Positions 13,001 through 62,732 of a stretch of DNA of 64,000 nucleotides are shown here, piece after piece. The notes beneath the pieces are model-generated. The model saw nothing but the letters and a program-made list of their open reading frames with translations, was not told the DNA's origin and did no database searches. The stretch spans positions 13,702,063-13,766,062 of the forward strand of contig CM040755.1 in NCBI GenBank assembly GCA_022829145.1, written 5' to 3'. How positions within the stretch are numbered: position 1 is the stretch's first letter; every line of letters begins with the position of its first letter. The position numbers and the translations under genes were made by a program. The stretch is from Albula goreensis (Eukaryota > Chordata > Actinopteri > Albuliformes > Albulidae).

Positions 13001-14187
13001 TGCTAGGCAAGGAAAATAAGAGGAAAGATATTGTGTGTTTTTGAAGAAATTGAAATCTTACCTTTTCCAGAATTACTAGATCCATAAATCCCTCTAGATG
13101 TCACTATAGTACCTTAAATATTCTTTTTGCACAAGTCATGGCTTATCTTTTCTGTTAATTGAAAATAGCTACTCTTCTCATGAAAAATGGAATGGAAGCA
13201 CTAAATTAACTAAAACAGCCAAATACACAATGAAAGATGCTTCACAGTCAGGCAAAACACAGGGTTAACTTTATATTTATCATTGCTGTAGTCAATTTAT
13301 TTGCCTGATGTCTGTATTTTAGTATCTGTCTTTAGTTTTGTTTTTTTTTACATTTTCATCTCTTGTTTCCATCTGATGAAAAACGCTTTTACTTTTGACA
13401 ATTTTACCTCACCTAATTTATTTTGCTGTTGCCATGACAACAAACCAGAAGGCTGTCTGGAACTACAGTGCTATTACTGACATTGCTCAGTGGCATTTTG
13501 ATGTTTCAACAAATATGCTTTACTGGAAATGGTAGAAAGCCCTGTGTACTACTAACATTGTAATTTATATGATTTTCGAAGTCATTCTGCATGAAGTCCA
13601 TTAAAATAATGGCATATTAGTTTCCTTTTTTAGAGCTAAATTCACCCATTTCATAATTAGATCACAGTGCACAGCATGTCTGTCTCTATGTTTCTAGCAT
13701 CCAGCTAAAATCTGCTTTGAGATGTACAAGTATTTATGTGGTCTGCACAATGTGTTCACAATTTGTCTGAAACGGTTATATTGCCATTTTCTTGCAGTAT
13801 AATTGTTTGACAAATTTCCTTGGAGAATGCAATAGTCATATTTTAGCATATTGTGATATTCATATATTATATACCAACACCTCTCGCACACAGGCCTGTG
13901 TAAAACCTGTCAGTCAGATGAAGGATAATGATTAATATATCAATCAGAACAATTTATTACATTGAGAATGAATAAGGTTGTGTATGAAATCTCCACAATG
14001 ATAGGTTTCATCACATTTTGCTTTGGCCACATAGATGTCCTGTGGTAGATCAAGTACAAAAACATTGCTCACTTTCTGTCAGCCTAAATTTTCTTTTTTT
14101 GAATGACTATCTTTTCTCCCTCTTTCTCTTTCTTAGATGGAGGCTCAGGATATGACAGCGGTGCAAAATGCTGACTTCCATGAGTAA
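4017..14187 (+). CDS. sppl2a: Signal peptide peptidase-like 2A (SPPL2A), 16 coding exons, 525 aa
   Basis: The exons are 4017-4067, 4713-4823, 5125-5307, 5677-5766, 5953-6086, 6876-7024, 7120-7216, 7494-7595, 7942-8023, 8380-8454, 8693-8749, 8921-8974, 10220-10319, 10464-10544, 10781-10941 and 14137-14187. Every junction is GT-AG and every phase is compatible. The product is a GxGD intramembrane aspartyl protease that cleaves type II membrane-protein stubs (TNF, CD74 and FasL in mammals) in endosomes and lysosomes. It has a signal peptide (1-17), a luminal protease-associated domain (about 40-145), a multispanning core, catalytic motifs YD (D346) and GYGD (D424), and a PAL motif (476-478). The length is close to human SPPL2A (about 520 aa). 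The start is set by a perfect Kozak ATG directly before the signal peptide. The assignment to 2A rather than 2B rests on linkage to TRPM7. The last exon is the least certain because it follows a 3.2 kb intron. Confidence 0.95.
4713..5766 (+). other. sppl2a: SPPL2A exons 2-4: luminal protease-associated (PA) domain
   Basis: Exons 2-4 encode residues 18-145. They include N-glycosylation sequons (YNSS, TNLS and NLTS) and the PA-domain core with RGKAVVVMSGECDFSQKA followed by ELGASAILIATKKA. This is the typical RG(x)IVLVxRGxCxFxxKAxxAxxxGAxAVII pattern. The domain sits in the lumen N-terminal to the membrane protease and marks the SPPL2 subfamily; SPP and SPPL3 lack it. Confidence 0.9.
8380..10941 (+). 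other. sppl2a: SPPL2A exons 10-15: catalytic membrane core (YD, GxGD, PAL)
   Basis: Exon 10 carries LLVLYDVFFVF, with the first catalytic aspartate in a membrane segment. Exons 11-12 encode the variable cytosolic loop (GESIMVQVALGPG, then VEVPAEP). Exon 13 carries SILGYGDIIVPG, with the second catalytic aspartate. Exon 15 carries GQPALLYLVP, the PAL substrate-binding motif, followed by WRRNEMRQFWTG at the cytosolic end. The second motif reads GYGD rather than the GFGD I recall for mammalian SPPL2 proteins. Confidence 0.93.
9296..9346 (+). repeat. 3' tail of a fish SINE
   Basis: The stretch CTCTGGATAAGATTGTCTGC followed by TAAATGAATGTATATAATGT closely resembles the widespread teleost SINE 3' end (CTTTGGATAAAAGCGTCTGC, TAAATGAATG...). 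It lies in SPPL2A intron 12. The 5' tRNA-like head is not recognisable upstream, so the copy is truncated or decayed. Confidence 0.65.
10942..14136 (+). other. sppl2a: SPPL2A intron 15 (3.2 kb), no further exon recognised
   Basis: This long AT-rich intron separates the PAL-motif exon from the 17-codon last exon. The longest open frame (12248-12631 +) shows no family resemblance and is not bounded by good splice sites. Reading straight through the exon 15 donor gives 18 further residues (VSTSPSVAIQSEDCLAL) before a stop at 10993-10995, an alternative C-terminus if the intron is retained. A CTCF-like CCAGTAGGTGTCA lies near 11465. Confidence 0.6.
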
Positions 14188-17100
14188 TCTAGGTTGCAGC
14201 CTTGTTTTCATTTTTTTACTGTTTTTTTTTTTTTTTTTTTTTTCAAAATTTTCTTCAGCTTTCATACAAGCACAAATGATATGGTTTGTCTCTTGTATTA
14301 ACAATAGGCAATGAATCAGCATGTGTAATTGCAAGGGATATGAAATGTGGTTTAGGGATTTAAGACCAATCATTTCATAATTTGTTTTTCATCAGAATGG
14401 GAGAAATAATCTTTAGTATAGAAAATGACTCTAGAGTGAAAATGTGCTGCCTAAATGGTTTAGTTGATTGTGGAAAGGACATGTTCAGGTGGGGTGGGGT
14501 TTGTTTTCTTCCTATTCATTTCCTTGAGTTCCATACACTGAAGCAGTATAAAGTTAGCAGTATACTGTTTTATTGCTGTGGATGAATGATGACTGCACCT
14601 TTAGCCCACAATTTGGAAAACAAATATTGACTTTGAAATATAACCACTGACTTTATCACGGTAATTTCAAATTATGGTTGTCTCAAAATCTCACCTGGCT
14701 TTCTTAATTAAATTAACACTTTTGAGCATTGGTTGGTTGTTTCAGTGTTCTTTGTAGCCATATACATTTATTTCCAGTTCTTTTTCTCCTGAATTTTAGT
14801 GTTGAATTGTAATTTCAACATCATTATTGAAAAATCCATTCAGGAACACTTCCTTTAGCATGTGCTACCTCCAAAATGCATCCAATCAACCACCACTTCT
14901 TTAGACTATGTGATCACTCAGCTGAGATGTGGGTAACTTATGCATCACCCTGTGGGACTCCCAGCAAGTTAATACTATCCTGGCAGTATATAATATTGAC
15001 TCTAGGACACACTCAGCTGTCTTTGATAATTAAAGAATGATGTCTCTATTTGAAGATATTGGTCTTTCACAATTATTTTTGCCTCATTATGATTTGTTGT
15101 TTTAACCATGATAATTTGTGGACACAAAATATGAATTACTAAATTATACAACACAGAATCACTGAAAAAGAGATAGGAGACACTGCTGCATTGGCAAATC
15201 AGAACTTGTGCTGCACTTGAAGTTGAAGAGGAAAATTGGCTTTCCCTAAAAGCATGTGAGCCTCAGGCTTTCATGACCTTGTCTTCAAATCTCTGTCACT
15301 TTTCATCTCTGAATATCCACCGAACTCATTCCCCTACATTCCCACACCCCACCAAAAATTAGTGTACTCTGTCAGTGTCCTCCATCAGCAATTCTGCTTG
15401 GAGGTTCAAAGTTTTTCTGCTCGGATTTGCCTCCTTACCTACCACACTTTTATCTTTGGTAACCAGGTGTTTCACACAAACTTTTATTCTGATTGTGTTA
15501 CTTAGGAATTGTCTGAAAGTCATTTACAGTCTTGCAGAGGACTCTGGCAGTGGAAGGTGAGCTGCTGTGCCTGGCTATATACCACTGCCATAGACCTGGA
15601 CTCTCCACTGTGTCCTCCATTTCCTGCTTTAAATCTGGTTGCAACTGAAAGATTATACAATTTGTAGTGTTGAGAATGTGTTTTTGGACTGTGCCATACC
15701 TTGTTCCTATCATTCTGGTGCTAAAGCTGCATTATTGTAATTTTAAAATTGCTTTGAAAACATTTTAAATTGGTTTTTGCATATCATTCTCCCAGTCCTA
15801 GTGTGGCCCTTCAAAATTTGGGGTGCTGTACAGCAATTCTGTTTTAAATACCTTAGCTGAAGGAAAACTACCAGTGCATACCAGAGGTGCACTGTACCTT
15901 TATGTCTCAACCAGCTCAGGATGGCCATTATCACACACTCAGAGCAATCGGACACACAATAAGCTTTGTTTAAGTAATCTGTGAAGTAGGTCATCTTTTA
16001 CTCTCACTGATAATCCTATTACTGGTCAGTGGGTGGTTGCTGTCTTATTTCTACATAGATGTAGCACATAGTTCCCAAATTGACTGTCCTTCCCATCATA
16101 GAAACATAAAATGTACTGACATATAAGTCAGTTTTATGTGTGAGACAAGCACAGTGTGTTACATCTTATGTGTTCGAAAGTTTAAGTAAAATTGATGATC
16201 CTATATTATTGAAAAATTGTCATTTAATCAATACACATTCAAGACATTGTGGTTCATGCTGCTGCCTCTAGTTCAGTTGCATGAATATCAAGTATTATTT
16301 AGACAAGTTTTACAACCCAGTTATTTACATACCATTTGGTGTACATGCATCACTGTCAAGTGTGTTAAGGCAAACTGGTGGCAGCAAAAAGAAACATGGA
16401 TAAAACTGGACAAAAATTGATATTTTAAAAACATTTCAGATGCAATAGTATCCTCAAATGCTGTTGTTCATATGAAGTTGCAGACCAAATGGTTTACACA
16501 AAAATTAACCAGAGTATGTTCAACTCTAAGGCACTGATTTGATGATGTCAACCAGCTATGATGAGGACTCCAATGATGGCCACATATCATTACATACCTT
16601 CCCACAAGTGGAAAATTTCTATGCACATAATGAACCTGGAATTATCATTTGAGACACATTATTTAAAATCTCTGCAAATCATTATGTTTAATTCTCAGTG
16701 CACTATTTTCTGACGCATAGGTGCTAATTTAACTGTTCCTTTTTGTGCTGATACGTAAATTGGCGGTTTAATGTCTGTTTTATGTTGCAGTAAGCTGCAA
16801 TCAGCAGATAAATTACAGTCTCCATTTATTCTTCAAATTAGATATAGTGCAGTCGAATTGCAATTACATAGTGGGGGTGGGGTGGGTGAAAATAATTTCG
16901 TTTCGAGGGCAAATTTCTGAATGAATATTTTTGGAAAAATGTATCAAATTTGACAATGTATTGTCATACCCAGTCGAGTGTGTTTGTTTTGTTATATGTT
17001 AGTTTTGCGGTAGATAGGGTTTTATGTGTTATTTAGTCGACACAAGTGTGCTGTCAGTGAACTGACTGTTCGCTTCTGATCCGAAACACTCTTTCACACT
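14188..17100 (+). other. SPPL2A 3' UTR and intergenic DNA before TRPM7
   Basis: No coding exon is recognised here. The sequence after the SPPL2A stop has a long T run at about 14222-14243 and possible ATTAAA poly(A) variants at 14707-14712 and 15029-15034, but no canonical AATAAA, so the SPPL2A 3' end is unresolved. Nearby open frames of 60-83 codons at 15375-15994 have no recognisable features. CpG content rises from about 17000 into the TRPM7 promoter. Confidence 0.45.
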
Positions 17101-17139
17101 GCCCAGTAATTTGATTCCCTACTCTTGTTGAGCTCCTTT

Positions 17140-17218
17140 GCTCCGCCCGGCTCACGTGACTATCTGCGGGCTGACTCAGCTGACTCGTCACGCAGCGTCA
17201 GTCCGGAGTCGCACAATT
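17140..17218 (+). promoter_or_regulatory. trpm7: Candidate TRPM7 proximal promoter with GC box, E-box and AP-1/MARE-like site
   Basis: Just upstream of the TRPM7 leader is a CpG-containing block. It has a GC-box-like CTCCGCCCGG (17141-17150), the palindrome TCACGTGA (17152-17159, the M-box/CLEAR type bound by MITF/TFEB/USF), the palindrome GCTGACTCAGC (17170-17180, AP-1/MAF type) and a repeated TGACTC nearby. The motifs are seen directly; their use is inferred. The transcription start is unknown, and part of this block could be transcribed leader. Confidence 0.5.
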
Positions 17219-17316
17219 ATGAAAAAGCTACCTTCCGCTGGAGCTGGAGCGAAGGCAGATTTCTCCAACGTCAACCGAGCTTTCCTTCCAAGGCTAACCG
17301 ATAACACCGCAGATAG

Positions 17317-17361
17317 ATGGCTAAAAGCCACGGAACAGCTCTTCCTGAGTCTGAACGGTGA
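17317..17361 (+). promoter_or_regulatory. Short uORF in TRPM7 exon 1 (14 codons)
   Basis: An ATG at 17317-17319 encodes [14 protein letters not shown] and stops at TGA 17359-17361, five bases before the TRPM7 ATG at 17367. Its initiation context is moderate (G at +4, T at -3). It lies in a third frame, different from both TRPM7 and the long uORF. The tight stop-to-start spacing would disfavour ordinary reinitiation at the TRPM7 ATG. Confidence 0.5.
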
Positions 17362-17366
17362 AGAGA

Positions 17367-57595
<40,229 letters not shown>

Positions 57596-58605
57596 GACCC
57601 GTGGCCAGGGTGTGAGCAGAGTGAGGAGGAAGCACATTCATATCCGCTGAAAGATCATCTCAGTTCCTGTCGAAACAGATTCATGTGGAGTTTGTGGGGC
57701 TTTTTTTCTCTTCCATATTTTGTTTTTGTCATGCACTGCATGATTGGTATTGAAAGCGTAGGACACTGAGCTTAGTCTCTCGAACTTTGTGAAAGACAAA
57801 GGAAGTTAGGTGTTACTTTTTTATGGAATAGTCCTGTTGTTGCCCGCAAGCAAGAGGTGAGCAGGTGCAATTATGAAGAACCATAATGATTTTAGAATAT
57901 ATAAAATGGGGGAAACAACTTTTAAGGGTTTTTGTTTTTTTTTTTTTTTTTTACAACTTTATATGTTGTTATTAGTATACACAGTGGCTATCAACTTGTA
58001 CAATCTCATTGTATAGAGGGTTATAGTATTTATTATGAATTATGAAAGTTGCCTTGTATAAAAATAAGCAATTTTAAGTGCATTGTCTACATTTTTGTTA
58101 TGGCAGGTTTTTAAGGGAAAACCTGTCCAGATTCAAACTGCAAGAATTTATCCTAGGGCAGAATGTAACCCAGATTTTTTTATACATGTAAAAACAATGT
58201 AGAAATATCTGTATTATGGCATTTGTGGTACATACTTTATTAATAAATACATATGGATTGAAAATCTTGTAAAATATGGGCAGATTGCAATGCAACTTTT
58301 ACAGTACATGTGTGTAATTTTAATGTGTTGAACTCTTTACCTGAAACTGTGTCCACCAAAAATTAATAGAAGAGTTTTTAATGTTACAGAGGTACTATTG
58401 TCTTTCTTTTTGTCATTCAAACATTGTATGAGCAAATTTTAATCTAGTGTATCTTATAGATACAGTTATCTGGCACGAGCTAAATAGATTAAAATTATAG
58501 TTATTTTATGCTGGGGAAAATTGTGAAACATATTAAGGGTAAAATACTGTATACATTTTGTACTGTATATCATTTAATCTAATAAAATATAAAATGGCTA
58601 AACGC
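57596..58605 (+). other. trpm7: TRPM7 3' UTR
   Basis: This AT-rich sequence of about 1 kb runs from the TGA at 57593-57595 to the poly(A) signal at 58581-58586. It contains a T run at about 57935-57952 and no coding frame. Confidence 0.7.
58581..58586 (+). terminator. trpm7: Poly(A) signal AATAAA for TRPM7
   Basis: A canonical hexamer in TCTAATAAAATATAAAATGG lies about 985 bases after the stop. It is followed within 30 bases by a TTTTTGGTTT U/GU-rich element, a good downstream signal. Confidence 0.75.
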
Positions 58606-58747
58606 TGCTTTTTGGTTTATCTTTTTGGAAGCGAGCCGAAAGGCGTTTGTGCACTCCCTGTCTCAAAGTGAATCCTTACGTAAAGGCACCAGGGAGCAAT
58701 CTGATAAGTGCTCCGCTCGGTATACTGCAGAGTTATTATTTTAAGAA

Positions 58748-58810
58748 GATGGCTGACCTCTTTGTCGATTGACGTCAGCAGTGCTTGGGTCCCTCAGTAG
58801 AGGGCAGGGG
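58748..58810. promoter_or_regulatory. CRE and CTCF-like motif cluster downstream of TRPM7
   Basis: Within about 60 bases are a YY1-like AAGATGGC (58746-58753), a perfect palindromic CRE TGACGTCA (58770-58777) and TCAGTAGAGGGCA (58794-58806), which fits 12 of 13 positions of the CTCF core. They lie 160-220 bases beyond the TRPM7 poly(A) signal. Function is inferred from motifs only. Confidence 0.35.
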
Positions 58811-61800
58811 AGTTCTCTGATACCACAGTGACATGTGCCAGCAGGGGTGGGGGGTCTCCACTCTCTCTGGTATCCTTCTAGTTTCCAGCAGATTTGCACA
58901 CACTTAGAGCTTGTCCTGTATGGTTTGTAGCTGAATGATAGTTATGTCTGCCTTTTTTGAACTCCATTTTATATGTGCACTGTGCTCCTAACTCCTGTGC
59001 AGATAATATGTGTTTTGGAGAATGTACATTTTTATAGAATTATTAAATAATACCTTGTAACAAGGAAATATGCCTGTTGTAAAGAATGATTTATCCCTCC
59101 ATAATTATAGTGAATTATGTACATTGATACAGTGAAGAAGAGGAGCAGATCTGTTTATATAGTATTATTACGAAGCAAAGGGAATGCATTTCTCCTGATC
59201 AACCCTCCACAGCTGAGGCATGGGAAGGAGAAAAGGCTGGCATTTGGAAACGTTCATAATGTCACTGGGGCAGTCCACTTCCTCACACTGTGGTATTTGA
59301 ATGGAGGAGGCCTTTGCATTCCAGCAGAGCCAAACCACTGCCACAGGCAGAACATGTGAATGTTCTCTGTGTTTCACAGAGGATCGTCGCCACTGTGTAT
59401 GTTGCCTGACTGGAATAGCTAATAAGCAGTTTCACATTAGAAGGTCACGCACACCAAAACCATGATTTTCTATTGTTGCACGTATATATGCTATACACAT
59501 ATACACACAAATGCATATGTGTACACTATATGTATAATGCATTTATATATAACAATACATGTATGGGTCAACAATATATTTTGTGGATATGTATATACAC
59601 TGAATAATGTTTCATACAATGTGTGGGTGTGTAACTTAAGTAGTTTACATTCTTCAGGTCTTGTGTAGCAAAGGAATTTTTCATAGAGTAAAGGTAGGAA
59701 GAAAAGTTTTTTTATTTTTGTGGTTCATGACCCAGTATTTGTGGAATATGTATGTTTTTTTGAACCCATCTAATGAGTAAAATTTTCTTATAATGCATCT
59801 CTTTAATCAGCCTTTCATCATTAGTTGGAATGTTTAAATAAATGGAATGTCTGTAGTTACCCGCTACTGTGCAGGGTGTGAACACATTAGTCGACTGAAA
59901 TAAAAACACACATCTAATTATAAAGGGGAGTTATCTTGTACTGGCACAATATTACTTTGTACCTTGAGGGTAATGGGTAGCTTTTTTCCTTTCTTTGGGA
60001 AGTCCAAGAAAACTACTGGCAACCTCTACTGCATTGAAAAGCACAGAAAAAAATGTAAAGACAAAAGTTATATCAACAAAAGTTTAAGTTTTAAGAAGTT
60101 TTCCATGAATGTGTATAAATTTCTCTTGTGAAATGGGAGCAGTGTAATTAGTTTACCCAACTGAAAGTTATCTAAAAAAAAAGTTTAAAAAGAGAGCAGC
60201 CATGTCACTGAAGTTTGGCAAGCAGGTACATTCTTATCCTGTAAGTTACAGTGGAGAAAAGGTTAAGATAAAATCTCCAGATTGAGATGGTTCTGTCCAT
60301 ATTCACTTTTGTTTTTATTTTGAATTTCACACAAATTCCATTTCAATGGGGAATGTGTACAGAAAAAATGACAGGTTCAGTGGCATTTGCTGTGTCTGAA
60401 ATCTAAACAACTGTTCCCTGTGTGAACCCAACACACATTACTTATCTGTAAAGATAAGCCTGTCTATAGGTGTAAGGTGAAAGGGGTCACCTGGGGGGTT
60501 GCCATGCCATGTTTAATATCACATAAATTCCAAACAATTTCTAAACAAAGGCTTCGCATAGAAAGTCACAGAAAGTCTGGACATCTAAAAATTCTGAGTA
60601 TCAAAGTCACCATCCCATCAGGATAATGCTGCCAGTCCTTAAAATGACAAAGTTTGCAATGAACACAGTAGCTCAGCAGTAGTACAATTTATCTAAGCTG
60701 ATTTCATTCAAAATGGAACCCATCGTTCTTTATGCTCACAGTAATCAACAGTAAAGTAGCTATAAAAAATGGTGATATACAAAATGTAAAGTGTTCACCT
60801 ACTATCCTGGAATATTTGTCTAACACATATTGTCATAATATTATCCTTCAATGTGTCTCATATTGTGAAGTTAAACAGAAATTTGCTTCATGCAATGATA
60901 TTAATACTGAGTATAAATTTGTTGCTGGTCTGTCAGATGGTAGCTCTTGCTTCTGAAATTCACCTTTCAGACAGTACAATTACAAGCACAGAAAACTTCA
61001 AAGAACTCTTATCAAGATATTATGTTGTCCATAACTATGTAACTGAAGGCATGATCAGTTTATTTGTTAATGTCCTTAATGTTTATTAAACTCTGTTAAT
61101 TCAATACACTGCCTCACTCTGGTCAGGTGACAAGGCCTTCATGTACATCAGCACAGGTGTGCTTGTATGCAAGAGTCAAAGATTAGGGATATAAATGAGA
61201 AGGGCATGACACTCCAAATCCAGTGATTACAACAGACCTTTACTCTTGAAAGGGTTTAATCTGGATGGAAAAGGGGAGGGTCCTTGGAGTTTGGGCCATC
61301 AAGGTTACTCCTTGATGTAAAACAATCCTGCCCTAGTGCTGCTGGAAATCTTTCATCTTGGCCCAGTCTTGCAAGAGTACATTTGTACGACATGCTTACC
61401 AGATCTCATTAATCCATGAGTGAAAGACGATAACGATTCTTATGTGTTAATTTGTATGCTGTAACTTTACCCCTTGCATTGGGGCATTCTGTATCAGGAG
61501 CTTTGTGTTTGGAAAGCTAAACTACACGTACCTTATAAGGATGAGAGTGACCTCTAGCGGTTGAAAATCGAAAAGTCACCAAACTAATGGAGAAGCTTGA
61601 TCGCATTCTTCGAATAAATTACTAATCAACTGTGTATCTCCACCCGATGGTTTCCATTGGGACAACCGATTTTTTTTTTTATTTGATAAATCAGGGCTGT
61701 TCAAAACATATTTAAAATCTACAATAATTCTCTACTTTATTTGAACACAAACCGGCTTGTTTCATTTGCTTGTCTTATGGATTTTTCATTGTCTGACAAA

Positions 61801-62732
61801 TGGTTTAGTTGTCACCTGGAGTCCACACTTTTAATTTAGGACCACCGATTCATCCGTCGGTTTATAATTTAACCAATTTGAAAACGTAACCTATAAATTT
61901 GCCGTATGCAATAAGAGAATAAAAGTACAAGTTTATTTGACTTATAATTTACCAGTCCTGGGACGTGAAACATACACATGTTTCTGGCAGAATGTGGTTT
62001 AAGAAGGTCATCCCTCATCACATGAACACTTTCAAATTAAGAGCAATTAACATCGTGTTACAATTAAGGCTTTGAAACTGTGGTTGGAGCGAAAACCAGC
62101 CTGCATAGATGTCCCTATTGATCTGAGATAGAAAACTCCTAAACAAGCCATGCCTTTCTTTTGAAATTATGTATTACCAAGAGAATATTGTGCTGATACC
62201 TCACGTTTCGTTATGTTAAATTACATCATAGATCTTCTTCACCGGCTGCATTTATACCAATAAGCTTTGATGTAGGAGTGTTGAAGGAACAATAAACGAG
62301 ACGTTATAGGTTTTACTTTTCAGTTTAACCTTTTCTTTTTATAATAAAGAACAATAAAGGTCTTATAAGAAATGTTCAGGGAAGCTGTAGCATTATTTCC
62401 TCTTCATGCCTAGGTTGTATGATATGGGTGAATACAAACATTTCTAAGCTTTGAGGGAAAGGAGACAACGTGTAGCGATTTCTTTGAAACCGACTTTTTG
62501 CAATGCACACGATATATGCTATGGTACACATGGTCATTTTTATAATACACTTGAACTGCAATAATACCTAGGAAACACCTGGCGTTTCATTGTTGCTCAT
62601 TACATTTCGAAAAGCTAGACAGTTGTTAATCCTTTCACCCCACGTAACCGACTAGAAAAAAAGAATTACATCCACCGAAATTAAAAATCATTATATAAAA
62701 TTAAGCAATGCAAAATCGCATCTTTGACAAAA
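58811..62732. other. Intergenic DNA between TRPM7 and the next gene
   Basis: This is AT-rich sequence with no recognised coding exon. An AT/AC-rich low-complexity stretch (ATACACATATACACAC-like) lies at about 59480-59610. Open frames up to 80 codons on either strand show no family features. From about 61500 on, CpG use rises slightly, possibly marking the 5' flank of the gene starting at 62733. Confidence 0.5.

Noticed and set aside
61555-61624. Short coiled-coil-like peptide (VENRKVTKLMEKLDRILRI) as an exon
   Set aside because: It is an isolated stretch of about 20 codons with no acceptor or donor and an immediate stop; likely chance.
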